The notes beneath the pieces are model-generated. The model was not told the origin of the DNA. It made no database searches and saw only the letters and a list, made by a program, of their open reading frames with translations. From assembly GCA_013423325.1 (NCBI GenBank), contig BLJB01000127.1, positions 372,001 through 436,000 of the forward strand: a DNA stretch of 64,000 bases, given 5' to 3'. The DNA comes from Usnea hakonensis (lineage: Eukaryota; Ascomycota; Lecanoromycetes; Lecanorales; Parmeliaceae). Shown piece by piece: positions 24,268-34,617 of this stretch (position 1 is its first letter; each line of letters begins with the position of its first letter). The position numbers were made by a program, and so were the translations under genes.

Positions 24268-24360
24268 GCTCGAGTGGTCTAGTGGTATGATTCTCGCTTA
24301 GGGAGGTACCCTGAGTTCCAAAATTGCGAGAGGCCCCGCGTTCGAATCGCGGCCCGAGCC
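24268..24360 (+). tRNA. tRNA-Pro (anticodon AGG) with 21-nt intron
   Basis: The sequence folds as a tRNA. The acceptor GCTCGAG (24268-24274) pairs with CCCGAGC (24353-24359) apart from one A-C mismatch. The D arm is GTCTAGTGGTATGAT, the anticodon stem CTCGC/GCGAG, and the T arm CCGCG-TTCGAAT-CGCGG. The anticodon AGG is at 24300-24302. An intron of 21 nt (24304-24324) sits one base 3' of the anticodon, the standard nuclear position. It contains CCCT, which can pair with the anticodon region as expected for endonuclease recognition. The remainder closely resembles fungal tRNA-Pro. Confidence 0.95.
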
Positions 24361-25624
24361 CGTTTCATTTTTGCATTGTTTCCGTCGTGTTTGGTGTGTG
24401 ACTCTGGAATTTTTGGTGTTGTTGTTGTTGTTGTTGATGGAGAATTTAGGCACGTGGAGTGGTTGTGGTGGGTGACGGTGCGGGAAAGGGGGTATGTTTG
24501 CAGGGGTGGGTTGGTGTTCTGGGTGTGCAGTTTTGGGATGGAAGGTTCACGTCTGGGGACAGTGTGTTCTCTGTGAGGGTTCGGTGTTTGTGCTTTGCGA
24601 TCTTCTTGGTCTGGAGATTGGTAGGTTTGGAGCGGGCTGTGTATGTGTTCTGGAATATTCTATCATGTGTGCGGAAATGCTGGAGGTGGTTATGCATTTC
24701 ATGCCTATTGTTGCAGGGGTGACACTGGATAGCTAATGAAGCTCTGGTCTACTTAGACTATGGTGGTAGCGAAAGGTGGTTGTACGCCCTCGATACTGTA
24801 CATGGAGAGAAATTGATTTTTTGGAAGCAGCAGTGCTACAGCATGGTCCTGGTGCGATGAACGTTACTAGGAATTTCACCGGCTACGTGTCAGTCATATC
24901 GCAAGAACAGTCTCGCCTCGCTGGAAGAATTCTATCCTGTCAAAGAATCTCCATTGAACTGAATGGCCTTTGAATCGAAGTGGTGAACTTTAATGGGGAC
25001 TGCAGTTTCGGCCATTCTATGCCTGTGAACACAGGTTCTGTTGCGGCCAGTCCCACCAGGATATTGGCTCTGTACCTTGTTTATCTGACCTGTAGTCGCG
25101 GCCCCCTGATGGCTTTACACTTCTACCCAGGTTTCCGGGTATCAAGATCGGGCGACTACAGTGCCCGGACCAGAATCGGTAGTATACAGAGACCTAAGAG
25201 GAATGCGAACGACTAATCGATCTTGCTACTCAACTCGAACGAATTAGATCTACGATTGTTGAAAGAGCTCAATCGGAGCACTCGCGAGCTTGGCAAAGGC
25301 TTTCCATGTTTCAACAAAAGGTTTCGAGAAGAAGACCAGCGTTTTCGACATCATATTTCATTCGTCACCCAAACGAGGGATACCTTCATTTGCTCTGTTA
25401 TCCCAAATGAAGATCCCTTCATGATCTGCCTTCGGCCAACGATTTGAAGTACTCTGGAGGGTTTCCTTCTCGTTTTCGGGAAGTGTTGCGTCTGCATTAT
25501 CGCTATCGGGTTGCCTACTTTGTTTGTTGCTCATGGACTTTTCCTTGTTTCGTTCTGCGATTCTCTCATCAGATCCTCTGCCCCTGCCGCTTTGGATCTG
25601 CAAGTCCACGCTTTGATCGCAGAT
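24361..25624. other. Intergenic region, G/T-rich then mixed
   Basis: There is a (GTT)n microsatellite at about 24417-24437 and a strongly G/T-rich plus strand to about 24700. No supported gene was found. Open frames at 25223-25447 plus and 25358-25747 minus have no recognisable features; the latter overlaps the phosphatase-like segment on the other strand. Confidence 0.45.
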
Positions 25625-26476
25625 ATGAGTAAAGTCCTGAAAAGCATTCTTAAAAAGACTTACACACTTCCAGAATGGGAGGAAGCGGACGAGATCTGTC
25701 GTAACGTGTGGCTGGGAACGTAAGTCTTCATCTCCTGTCCTCTTCAACGGATCGATTTTGACTTCCTCCTTGTATAATTGAGTATGAGCATGCCGAGAGG
25801 AGAAACATTACGGAGATCATCTGCGTCTCCAAAGAGCCCATAGCAGACTTGGAACGCGAGGGTGTCATGTTGCCGGAGGATCTCGAAAACAACTTCACCC
25901 TAGGAAGCTATCCTGGGGAAGAACTGCTGTCGGTCACTGATGCGCTGTGCGATGCCATTGACGAGACCCTGGAGGAAGGAGGCGCTGTCTTGGTCCTGGA
26001 TATAGGTGGAGGCGTTGCTGCGATGGCTGCATACCGTGAGTACAGAATCAAATTTGCGCAAAAAGATTCTACAGAGCATTGACGAAGTCTCCGTAAAAGT
26101 CATGAAGAGGTTCAGATTAAGCTTGGCCGAAGCCATGACGACCATAACTCGAGCAAGACTAAGGCGGCCGAAACGAACACTCCTACCTAGCCAAAGCATA
26201 ATCGACATGTTACACAACGACTCCTATCTAAAGCAGCTCGAAATATGGGAGGTATGTGAGTACAACATGCTCGAGAATGACATCATTAACCCAAGCGAGC
26301 CTCGTGAGAAGTGGATAGTTGATAGAACGACAGAGGTCTCGCAGAAGAAAAGTGATGATATCCCAAGGGAGCCAGATGAGAGGGTGGCGGCCCTTGCGAG
26401 TCAGCCCCATCGTCTTAGCAGCATTGTGGAAGTTGAAGAGGAAGTCCATCGTCTCAGTGTGATCAGTGAGAAATAG
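25625..26476 (+). pseudogene. Broken dual-specificity phosphatase-like gene
   Basis: Three blocks align with the dual-specificity phosphatase fold. The first is 25625-25720 (EWEEADEICRNVWLGT), the second about 25786-26032 (NITEIICVSK through VLVLDIGGGVAAMAAY), and the third about 26078-26476 (KRFRLSLAEAMTTITRAR, then YLKQLEIWE). The active-site loop, normally HCxxGxSRS, reads LDIGGGVAA, so the catalytic Cys and Arg are absent. The donors at 25721 (GTAAGT) and 26033 (GTGAGT) are good, but neither junction joins in frame: block one ends in phase 2 while block two starts in phase 0, and block two ends in phase 1 while block three starts in phase 0. This looks like a pseudogene of a catalytically dead family member. 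An unusual splice pattern or assembly errors are alternatives. Confidence 0.6.
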
Positions 26477-27126
26477 TGCGCTGGAGAGGGTGTGTGGTCA
26501 TTGGTCCTGGAGTTGTCGTTGTCGCTTTGAAGCGAAAGCAGTGGCCCTTGAAGCAATTGAACTCGATGGTGTTTTCACAAATGGAGCCGCAATAGGAATT
26601 CTTGGCGGGCATTGACGAACTGAAAGAAAGTGGGGAGAACGAATACGGCCCTGTTTCAATGAATCCTCGATCACTATTTCAGTAGCCAGATTTGCCTGTC
26701 CCGCCCAATGGTAGAGAGTATCTCGAAATCGCCCAAACATTAAGGCCTCGCGAGTTCTCTATTGGCATGGCTAGATTTGCGCGCCGTCGCTGGATTTGAT
26801 AGATGTTCTTATGTCCTCTAGGTGCGCCTAAGCTCGTGGCATATCTGTGCGTCACCAGTCTGGTGCTGGGTTGGGATCCACACGAAAATCAACCAGCCCA
26901 TTGTTTGCTAGCAATCTCAGATCTCTTCGGAAGCTTGGTCCCGCCTGCAGCAGAACATTTTCTCGTCGGAGAATTCTCAAAATTCAAAGACCCGAAAATG
27001 TGGGATTTCTTTCTCGTTCTTCAGGTACTTTCTTCGAGTTCAATCGCAAGCAACTCTCACATTTCATGTCAAAAATTGGACAAACACTTAATTTCCACCG
27101 TCTCAGGAATCCAAACACAGTCCAAA
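26477..27126. other. Intergenic region upstream of an unknown gene
   Basis: The plus frame stays open from 26803 into the next gene, but this upstream part looks non-coding, being pyrimidine-rich with no domain. It is more likely the promoter and 5' leader of the gene starting at 27127. Confidence 0.45.
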
Positions 27127-28043
27127 ATGAAAAGAAGGTACGAGCAAATGCGTGAGGGAGCAAATGAAAACAACCGGGAGAACGAGCCAATTAATCATGA
27201 GCAATGGATGAAAGACCTCTCCTCGCATCTGGAAGAAGACAGAGCGAGAAACCAGGAGAACAAAGCTAGCCTAGGAAATCCCAAAGGGAAACCTAGCAGG
27301 ATGAATGAAGATCAGATTGCTGTGATATATAATCTATTGCGCGACAGGGTCCCTTTCGAACACATTGAAAATATAATGGGAGTACCAGAGGGTAAGGTCG
27401 AATATGCCGAGTTCGAACGAGTCATGACCGAGGCATCGATGTTAATACAAAAAGAAGAGGCATGGGCAGGTAGGTCAACATCTGAGATCTTCCAAGGCGA
27501 GGTCAAGGCTCAAAGGCAGATCAGGAATAAATACCGGCCAGCCCCAGGCCCAAGCCAATGAAGAGGATTTCCAGGACTACGATCCAGTACGTTGGGAGAT
27601 GGCAGCTTCGGGAGCTAGGGGAGATTTCACCGTATACGATGAGGAAGCTCAAAACCCCGGAAGGGTCCCACCTAATAGCCCGATGCCTGAATCCAGTACC
27701 CCGGCCTCAGAGGCGGAGTTTGTCCGCGCGCTCAGGAACTGCAGGCTGGGAAGTAGGCCACATTTTCGAAAAGGAGATATTTTGCGGGTCATTAACAAAA
27801 CGCGGCGAAGCAGCCTGAGCGGTGAGTTGAAAAGATTTGAAAATGGACTGGTCGATACTAAGGCAGGACTGAGCAGATGAGCAATTCGAGGTTCTTCCAC
27901 TCAGACCCCCGGGGGAAGCGGGCATAGTGAGAAACCGGGACTTTGAGCCAGCGGACCTGGCAGCGGCGCAAGCAGTGGGGAGAGAGGCACGGGATGACAA
28001 GGAGCTAGATAGCTATCGATGCGCTATGGACTGGGAGGATTGA
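27127..28043 (+). CDS. Unknown protein, 268 aa, three exons
   Basis: Exons 27127-27469, 27525-27821 and 27877-28043 join in one frame that ends at TGA. Donors are GTAGGT and GTGAGT; acceptors are ATCAG and GAGCAG. The N-terminal third is highly charged (Glu, Asn, Arg). A middle helical segment (NEDQIAVIYNLLRDRVPFEHI, near residues 60-80) could be a helix-turn-helix-like fold. The second half contains FRKGDILRVINKTRRSSLS and QFEVLPLRPPGEAGIV, which look like beta strands and resemble an SH3-like barrel, and the end is acidic. I do not recognise the family. Frame continuity across two introns supports a real gene. The start could lie further upstream, since the frame stays open there. Confidence 0.62.
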
Positions 28044-28860
28044 TCCGCCTGTGTGGCTTTGTAGCGGAAACATGAGGTGGCTGTTCTTGCACGTTCACGG
28101 TTCTTCCATGCAGGCATCAAAATGTTAGGCTGAGAGGTCACAGCTTGTATCAGAGATACCACGATGTACACAATCGCGTCTTTGGTTGAGCGACGAGCCA
28201 TGCACGTTGGCTTTGATCGTCCATCTGGCGAGCGTTGAGAGTCCTGCCATCAGCAGCAAGGTCTGTAATATTGATTTCCTCTTGTTTAGCGCTCAAGAAC
28301 CGGTCCCTTGAACTCACCTCTGGAGCACAGCACCTCGACTTGCGTCCGATGAGTTTATTCCAAAGGCAGACTTTCCAAGAGATAAAGAGTATAGTAGGTC
28401 AAAGGAATTTATGTTCTCGGCTAAAGTCTTCATTTATTTGGTATTGCCAACCTCTTGATCATTCGAGCCTTTGCAAAGGATCAACTCTTCCGTTTTGTTT
28501 TGTCTTTTTTCTGGCTTGAATGTGTCCGAGGTATCGATGGCTGATCGATGATTTGTTACTTTACTTTACGAGCTCTTGCAAGTAGTCGATTTGGTCTTGT
28601 TTGGTTTGGCTTGGTTTGGTTCATTTGCAGTATCTTATATAACACCATCAGCATTATAAGATACCCAATTGAAGATATAGTCTAGAAAGGTATGAGAATG
28701 CTTGAACTATGAACCAGGGGCGCGTGAGCAGCCCACATGATGCGGCACCGAGGCCCCTTGCTGAAGCGGCAGCCCCCAAGCGAGTCAGGGACAGCCTCTT
28801 TTACTTTCAGCTACACCACAGCAACAGCCATTCATGCCATCATTCTTTGGCTTTCTATAG
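28044..28860. other. Intergenic region between convergent genes
   Basis: The unknown plus-strand gene and the minus-strand transporter end toward each other here. The stretch contains TTACTTTACTTTACG at 28556-28570 and a TTTGGTT-rich patch at 28590-28620. No gene is supported. Confidence 0.5.
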
Positions 28861-30732
28861 CTAAGAGCGCCTGTGCTTTCTCTTCTTTTCGGCGGCCCAA
28901 GCGAACGCCAACAGAGCTGCTGAGATCATTTCCGCAGCGCCTGCAAAACCAAGGCCGTACCACCAGTGATTTTCCCGACCTACAAGAGCCTCAGCGATGG
29001 GGGTGCCCACCAGCAAGGCAGTTCCGATTGGCAGGCAGGCAATACCCAGGCGCATGCCAGTTGAGCCAGTGTTGGGGTCCAGGGCACAGACCGTGGGAAA
29101 GTAAAGAGACACCACTGCGAGGAAAGGGGGGAAAAATCAGTTATGAAAACATAGGCTGGCAAAGCGCAACTCACTTGAACCGGAAAAGAAGCCGTATCTA
29201 GAATTAAAAATATGAGGTCAGGTATAAAAGTTGTCTCACGCATCATTTCATTCACTCACAGGATACAGACGACGACGATGCCGCCAGGGTTGGTAGCAGC
29301 TCCAAGAGCAAAAACAAGAGCGCTAGCCGCGGCGGTGCAGGGAGCGTAGAGCTGTGGAGAGGATGGCGGGAGTCAGCATGGGTTTAATTTGTTCCGTGGC
29401 CGTCTTCTCGCAGATCTCACCTTCAGCGTTCCAAATCGATCGGCCAACCAATTAGGAATTGTCCTCCCAAAAACGCTAGAGAGGTTGATAATGGAGAGGA
29501 GCCAATCTGCAAGGCTAGAAGAGATACCGTGCTCGAGCGCGAAGGACTGGATGGCGAACCTGCAAAGACGAACGGGTCAGGTGTACGTCTCTTGACAAGC
29601 GCATACACTTTTCTACTTGTCGCAGACTCACATAGGGAAGTAGAGACCGAGACAGCCGATGAAGCCACTCAAGATGATAGCCAAGTACGCCGGATCCTGA
29701 AGGAGCTGCGAGATGCTGCGCAGTTTCTCCTCCTCCTCTTCCGTCGCCTCCTCAGCGCTGATCGGCCCCTTTTCCTTCTCGTTCGGTGACGCAGCGACCG
29801 CCGCCGCCGCCTCCTCCTCGGTACTGGCTGTCGACGTTATCTCAGGTTGCGACACCAGCAGGTTGGCGAACAAAAGGCAACCGAGGGCAATAAATGCTGT
29901 CAGGCGGACTGTCCAGGTGAAGCCGAGACTGGTTGTCAACAGCTTGCTGACCAGCACGGAGAAAGTAAAACCGCCAATCGAGGTTCCAGTAGTGATGATG
30001 CCCATTGCCAAAGAGCGGCGCTTCGTGAAATGCTTTGACACGATACCTGAAACGGGAAGGTAGGCGAAGCCGAGACCAGCGCCCATCCCGATGCTGCAGC
30101 GACGACATGTGGAGTCAGACGGATCTCGCATTAGCGTTAAGAAGTCGGTGGTCACTCACCCCTGGGATAAAATAATAGGTGCGTATTGACCTAGCTTGCA
30201 AAGGCTAAGCATGAAAAAGGCGAAGACGAAGAGGATAGAACCGCCTCCGACGGTGAGACGCCAATGACCAGCGTCAAGGAGCAGACCACCGAAAATACCA
30301 AGGCTAGCAAACACAGCACGTCAGTGGTTGAAGTTATGGCAATGGTGGTGGTTGGTGGTTCAAGATCACCCACAAGAATTCCAGGAAGAGTTGTAGGCTT
30401 CCTATCCATGAAATGGACGATTCTGTGTACGTCTGAAGGCGGATACTTCGGTCAGATAGAGCGTCAACCCAATTCAGCACCAAGAGTTGACTGCTCACAT
30501 TCAGCCATTGGTGCTCGTAAAAAGTCTGAAAGCTCCCAAAAGCCGATATTGTGCCGACCATGGAGAATTGGAATAGCCAAGCTCCCAGGACAGCCGACCA
30601 ACCCCTTGCTCCTCCATCGATACTGTGGAAAAAGCTGCTGGTTGTCGAAGCCGACTCAACCACTGGGCGCTGCTTGGCCGATTTATAGCGGCGCGGTGCC
30701 GACGGGATAGTTTCTTGAGAGTGAGAAGACAT
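28861..30732 (-). CDS. MFS transporter, monocarboxylate-porter type
   Basis: Eight exons (30732-30499, 30432-30374, 30303-30160, 30093-29632, 29559-29421, 29351-29260, 29198-29176, 29114-28861) give 468 aa. About 12 hydrophobic segments are present. Family-typical pieces are GWSAVLGAWLFQFSMVGTISAFGSFQ in helix 1, SWIGSLQLF, SQGIGMGAGLGFAYLP, and KRRSLAMGIITTGTSIGG in the first half, then SGFIGCLGLYFPM and LADRFGTLK in the second. A long acidic, Ala-rich loop separates helices 6 and 7. This matches fungal Mch-type MCT-like transporters, whose substrates are mostly unknown. Intron 2 uses the donor GTGGGT. Exon 7 is only 23 nt. Confidence 0.92.
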
Positions 30733-31727
30733 GACGCATTGGTTGGTGGCTCTGAACGAGGAAAAGAGGAAAGAGGATGAAAAGCGTGCCAGAAATAAGG
30801 TGCTTATATCTGTCCCGGAAAAATATCTAGATTCAGTCCTTTACGCATGTCGCACATGCATACGGAGGTATGCACGCTCAACGCTGACTGCGCTGACTGT
30901 ACTGACTAGATCATGACTCTCGAATGCACATTCCCACGAGCAAAGGCGACTGAACTGATGAAGAAGGATGACCAGAGGAAAGGAAATGATAGTCTCGCTA
31001 CTCACACTCTGATTATCAATGGGGACTGGTGGTCCATCCTTTAGTGTACTGAGACTCTAAAAAAGTGACTCATAAGGACGCAATCCCACTCACGCTAGAC
31101 CATGTGGGAGTGCAACGCTAGAACGGATATCAAGCCTTGAGTTTATAATAATATCATTCTCGGTAAATCTTTTCCTGAAACCCATCCGAACAAGTACCGC
31201 GAAGCCTGTTACTATAAATCAGGTTCCAGGCCGTATACCCTGTTTGATGAAGGCTCTTCTTTAGTTTCGAGGGCATTCTTATAAGGATTGAACATCGACC
31301 CTGAAATCGGAGGGAATTTGTTCCTTCCTCTGGTGTATTGTATAGTAAAGTAGAGCCAGTATACTTTAGCCTGTTGTGGAATTATAATGTTAAAAGATTG
31401 TACTACGGATTTTCCTTTAGTAGCTAGCCATCACTACTACATACATACTAGACGATCAAAAGCTCTCTTGGAGAATGGGCATTGGAGAGTTCGCCTTTCC
31501 GTGAGGTAACAACTTCTTCGAACAATATGGCGAGTTGGCATCTCAAGTGCTTCAAATATAGAATGTTCTGATAGGACGGTCGTCATAGGGACATGAGATT
31601 TGTTCCTCACTATCAGATCAGTAGAGTATCAATACCAAATCCGCTGGAGCCCAGAATTTCACAATCGTCCCTTGACTACAACTGCATGAGCATTGTATGA
31701 ACCATGCTTTCGAATCCCTCAACTAAT
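30733..31727. other. Intergenic region
   Basis: This is the promoter side of the transporter and the 3' side of the mannosidase. It is AT-rich around 31140-31400. No gene, RNA or repeat is supported. Confidence 0.5.
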
Positions 31728-33543
31728 TCACACTGGAGGTCCCACTACCTTCAGCGGATGCGCCTCCGTGTTAAACACAAACTGGTTCGTGCTCCCGTTG
31801 CCTGCGACCTGGAATACGCTATCCTGCTATGCTATTAGCGAGTGTACTTTACGTTCCTTTGCCTCAAGATATAGATTGACTCACGGGTGCATGGATCAAA
31901 TATGAGTACTTCATAACTTCGGCGAACAAGAAGCTCTCCTGTACATTGCCGAAGGAGCCGCCGTTCGCAGCATTCACATCTGAGATTTCTGAGAAGCCTT
32001 GGCCCACTCTGGTGGTTGCGTTAATGGCTACGAAGGCATCCCAGGCCCAGTCTTGGTATTTCGTGTTACCTTTCAGTCAAGTTAAACTATCTAGCTCATC
32101 CCGGAAAGAGGCAAGGACGGCTTACCGGTGATTCTGTAAGCGTAGTAGAAACTTTCAATGACTTCTGGACGTAGATCGTACAGCGGGTTGGTGATATAGA
32201 AGCCATTCGCATTGTAGAATGCTTCGTTCGCAGAGTCCACCCCGGTCGTGTTCCAGCTGAATTGCTCGGGCCCAATTTTTGTGAGGGTGGAGATGTACGT
32301 GTCGTGGCACCCGTTGACGAGGGCGAGCCCAAAGTCGATGTAGTCTTGTCGGCCAAGAGCGGAGCCTCCGAGGAGGAAATTGCCGCCGTCAAAGCACGTG
32401 AGGTGCTCGGATGAATTCACAAACGAGGTATTGACATAGCTTGCCAAGAATGTCAAGTCTGGTCGGGATACCGCTGTATCGATCGAGAGTGAGCATTCCC
32501 TGTTCGAACACGACTTTCGGTCCTGAACAGCGTGCTTGAAAAAGGGTACGAAATCAATTGGTGATTCAGAAATATTGCTTACGATTTGATGCCAGATACT
32601 TAATGGTACTGTCGGCAGCCATGACCCAACGGTCCGAATAATTGCTGTAGCGTGCTGAATCATAGACGTACATCTTGATAAGGTATTCGTAGAAGCTATC
32701 GTCTCCACCGTTCCACCCTCCAGTAGCGTCAATGAAGACGCCATCGGAGATATTGACATTGGTACCCACGAGACCGGGAAAGGGCTCATTCGACGCTGGA
32801 AGGGGATTCAGGAGGTAAGTTTCGGCTTTCTGCGCGAGATCTCCGTACGAAGGATCACCTGTAAGGTCTGACAAGTGTTGCCATTCGAGGCAGAGCGTCC
32901 CAATTGTAGCAAGTCCGTTGGTTGCACTCCCATCATTGGTTTTATTCGTGAAATATAAATTGTTCGAAGGTATACCAGTAGGAGTATCGAATGCGAAACT
33001 CAGACTATCCGCTAAACTCCTCGACTGGGAGAGTAGAGTGTCGACTGCCGAAGCGTTTGTAGCCAAACTAGACAACGGCCCCTTGAGAAGGTCATATCCT
33101 GATAGCATTCCAGCTAGATATCTGATAGTCGTCTCGAAAAGGCTGACTTCCGTAGCAGTGGTGGTATAGTCGATGGTAGCAATGTAGTCGAGGATTTCAG
33201 TAACGATAGGTTGGCTTTCCATCACCAAAGCTGTGCTCAAAGCATCTACAGCGCTAGCTCCCCAGTTGTTCCTCGGATTGGTACATTGGTTGGTCACTGG
33301 CTCGAGCTCATCTTGGCCTTTGCAGGTCGTGAAGTAGCCGTTCCAAGCGAAAGTGAAAGCATCTTTGACTGCTGCCGCTCTCTGTTGCTCGACCGTCGAC
33401 TGAGGGATAACGCTCTGGCGTGCCCGAGAAGCCCGATCTTCCAAGGCGACGGACTCATAGGCGGGGTTGTTTGGAGCAGGAAGTCTAAATGCAAAGACCC
33501 GACCCACGGCTGCCAAAAGCAGAAAAAAAGAGGCAAAAAGCAT
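31728..33543 (-). CDS. Secreted GH47 alpha-1,2-mannosidase
   Basis: Four exons (33543-32583, 32473-32126, 32069-31885, 31823-31728) encode 529 aa. The ATG at 33543 gives a signal peptide, MLFASFFLLLAAVGRVFAF; an upstream in-frame extension begins only with GTG. Class I mannosidase hallmarks are KDAFTFAWNGYFTTCKGQDE near the N-terminus, NNWGASAVDALSTALVM, ETTIRYLAGMLSGYDL, CFDGGNFLLGG, LRPEVIESFYYAYRITG, and FNTEAHP close to the end, whose Thr coordinates calcium. The enzyme trims alpha-1,2-linked mannose from N-glycans. The lack of a membrane anchor and the cleavable signal suggest the secreted Mns1B/MsdC type. Several N-glycosylation sequons are present. Confidence 0.95.
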
Positions 33544-34617
33544 AATTGGTACTGTTCTCGTTGTGCAGCAGGGAGGAAATTCAAGAGCAGATAATATAGT
33601 GTGAAGGAAAAAAGAGGGGTATTGGAGCACAGGTGGACGGCACGAGGATGATATTAATGGTGATGTGACACTGGTCAGGTTGGTATTTGATATTGCTTAA
33701 AAATTGCTGATTTGCTCCATCACGTCTTGACGCTACTCATGGAACAGAGAAGCAACTGGGACAATTTCTATTGGAAAAGTGTGGAGAAGGAAAGCTAAGG
33801 TACTTTGCCGCGGATCTGGGTACTAATATCTTCCCCTTTTCCCCACATTTTCCCATGCAGTAGCACGGCGCTGAGAAATGATTCGTTTTGTAGGAAATGA
33901 CATTGACATTATGACGAGCGGGGTAGTATATCATCTGCTGCTCATAGCGCTGCGCATTCTGTTTTCCGCATGACTTCGGGCGGCATGTTTGAAGGTCCGA
34001 CGGCCAAAGCATGTCTGCTGGCCAGATCAGTGCTCGGTCGACTTCCTGCTGACCACAGTGACCAGTGAGGGTGAGAATCTCACTCAATATCAAAAAGTTT
34101 TTTTTTTTTTGCTTTGCTTTTGGTTTGCTTCATGGGAAAGCGGAAGGGCCTTTGGGTAAAGTAAGGTATGTATGTGTTTGTGAACAAGGTAATTAAATGT
34201 AGCCCTTACCCTTTATACTCGGCGCCTCTGATCGCAAAAGACACCGAAATCTATGGTGGGAAGTAGGAAGTGGGAAGTAGGAAGACAAACCGACCTGCTT
34301 AATAGGAGCTAGTGTGCATAAGTAAGGTAGCTCCCAAAGCCGATGTTCCCCGCGCGAAGAGGCTAGCGCATCCGCCCTGTCTTTCTGGGGCCTGCCTAGT
34401 CTGCTACAAATTCATCTAGCATGCACATACCGGTCTGATAGGTTCTTCATTTCCACCGTCACGTATTGAAAATGCTTGGTTGCTGATCATGAGCCGACAT
34501 ACGAAAATACACTGATTGAGTGATCCTGATTTTGTAAAATCTGCGTCCAGAATGCCTCCAAGCTGGATCAATGGCACCTGGATTCTACGAAGGCGACCTT
34601 CTTCTCTATAACAGTGC
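33544..34617. other. Intergenic region with short repeats
   Basis: This holds the mannosidase promoter and chitinase 3' end. There is a T run at 34098-34110, a run GGGTAAAGTAAGGTATG at 34154-34170, and a 14-bp tandem pair around GGGAAGTAGGAAGT at about 34258-34283. No gene is supported. Confidence 0.5.

Noticed and set aside
25358..25747. Minus-strand 129-codon frame over the phosphatase-like start
   Set aside because: The plus strand carries the recognisable phosphatase block here; the minus frame has no supporting motif.
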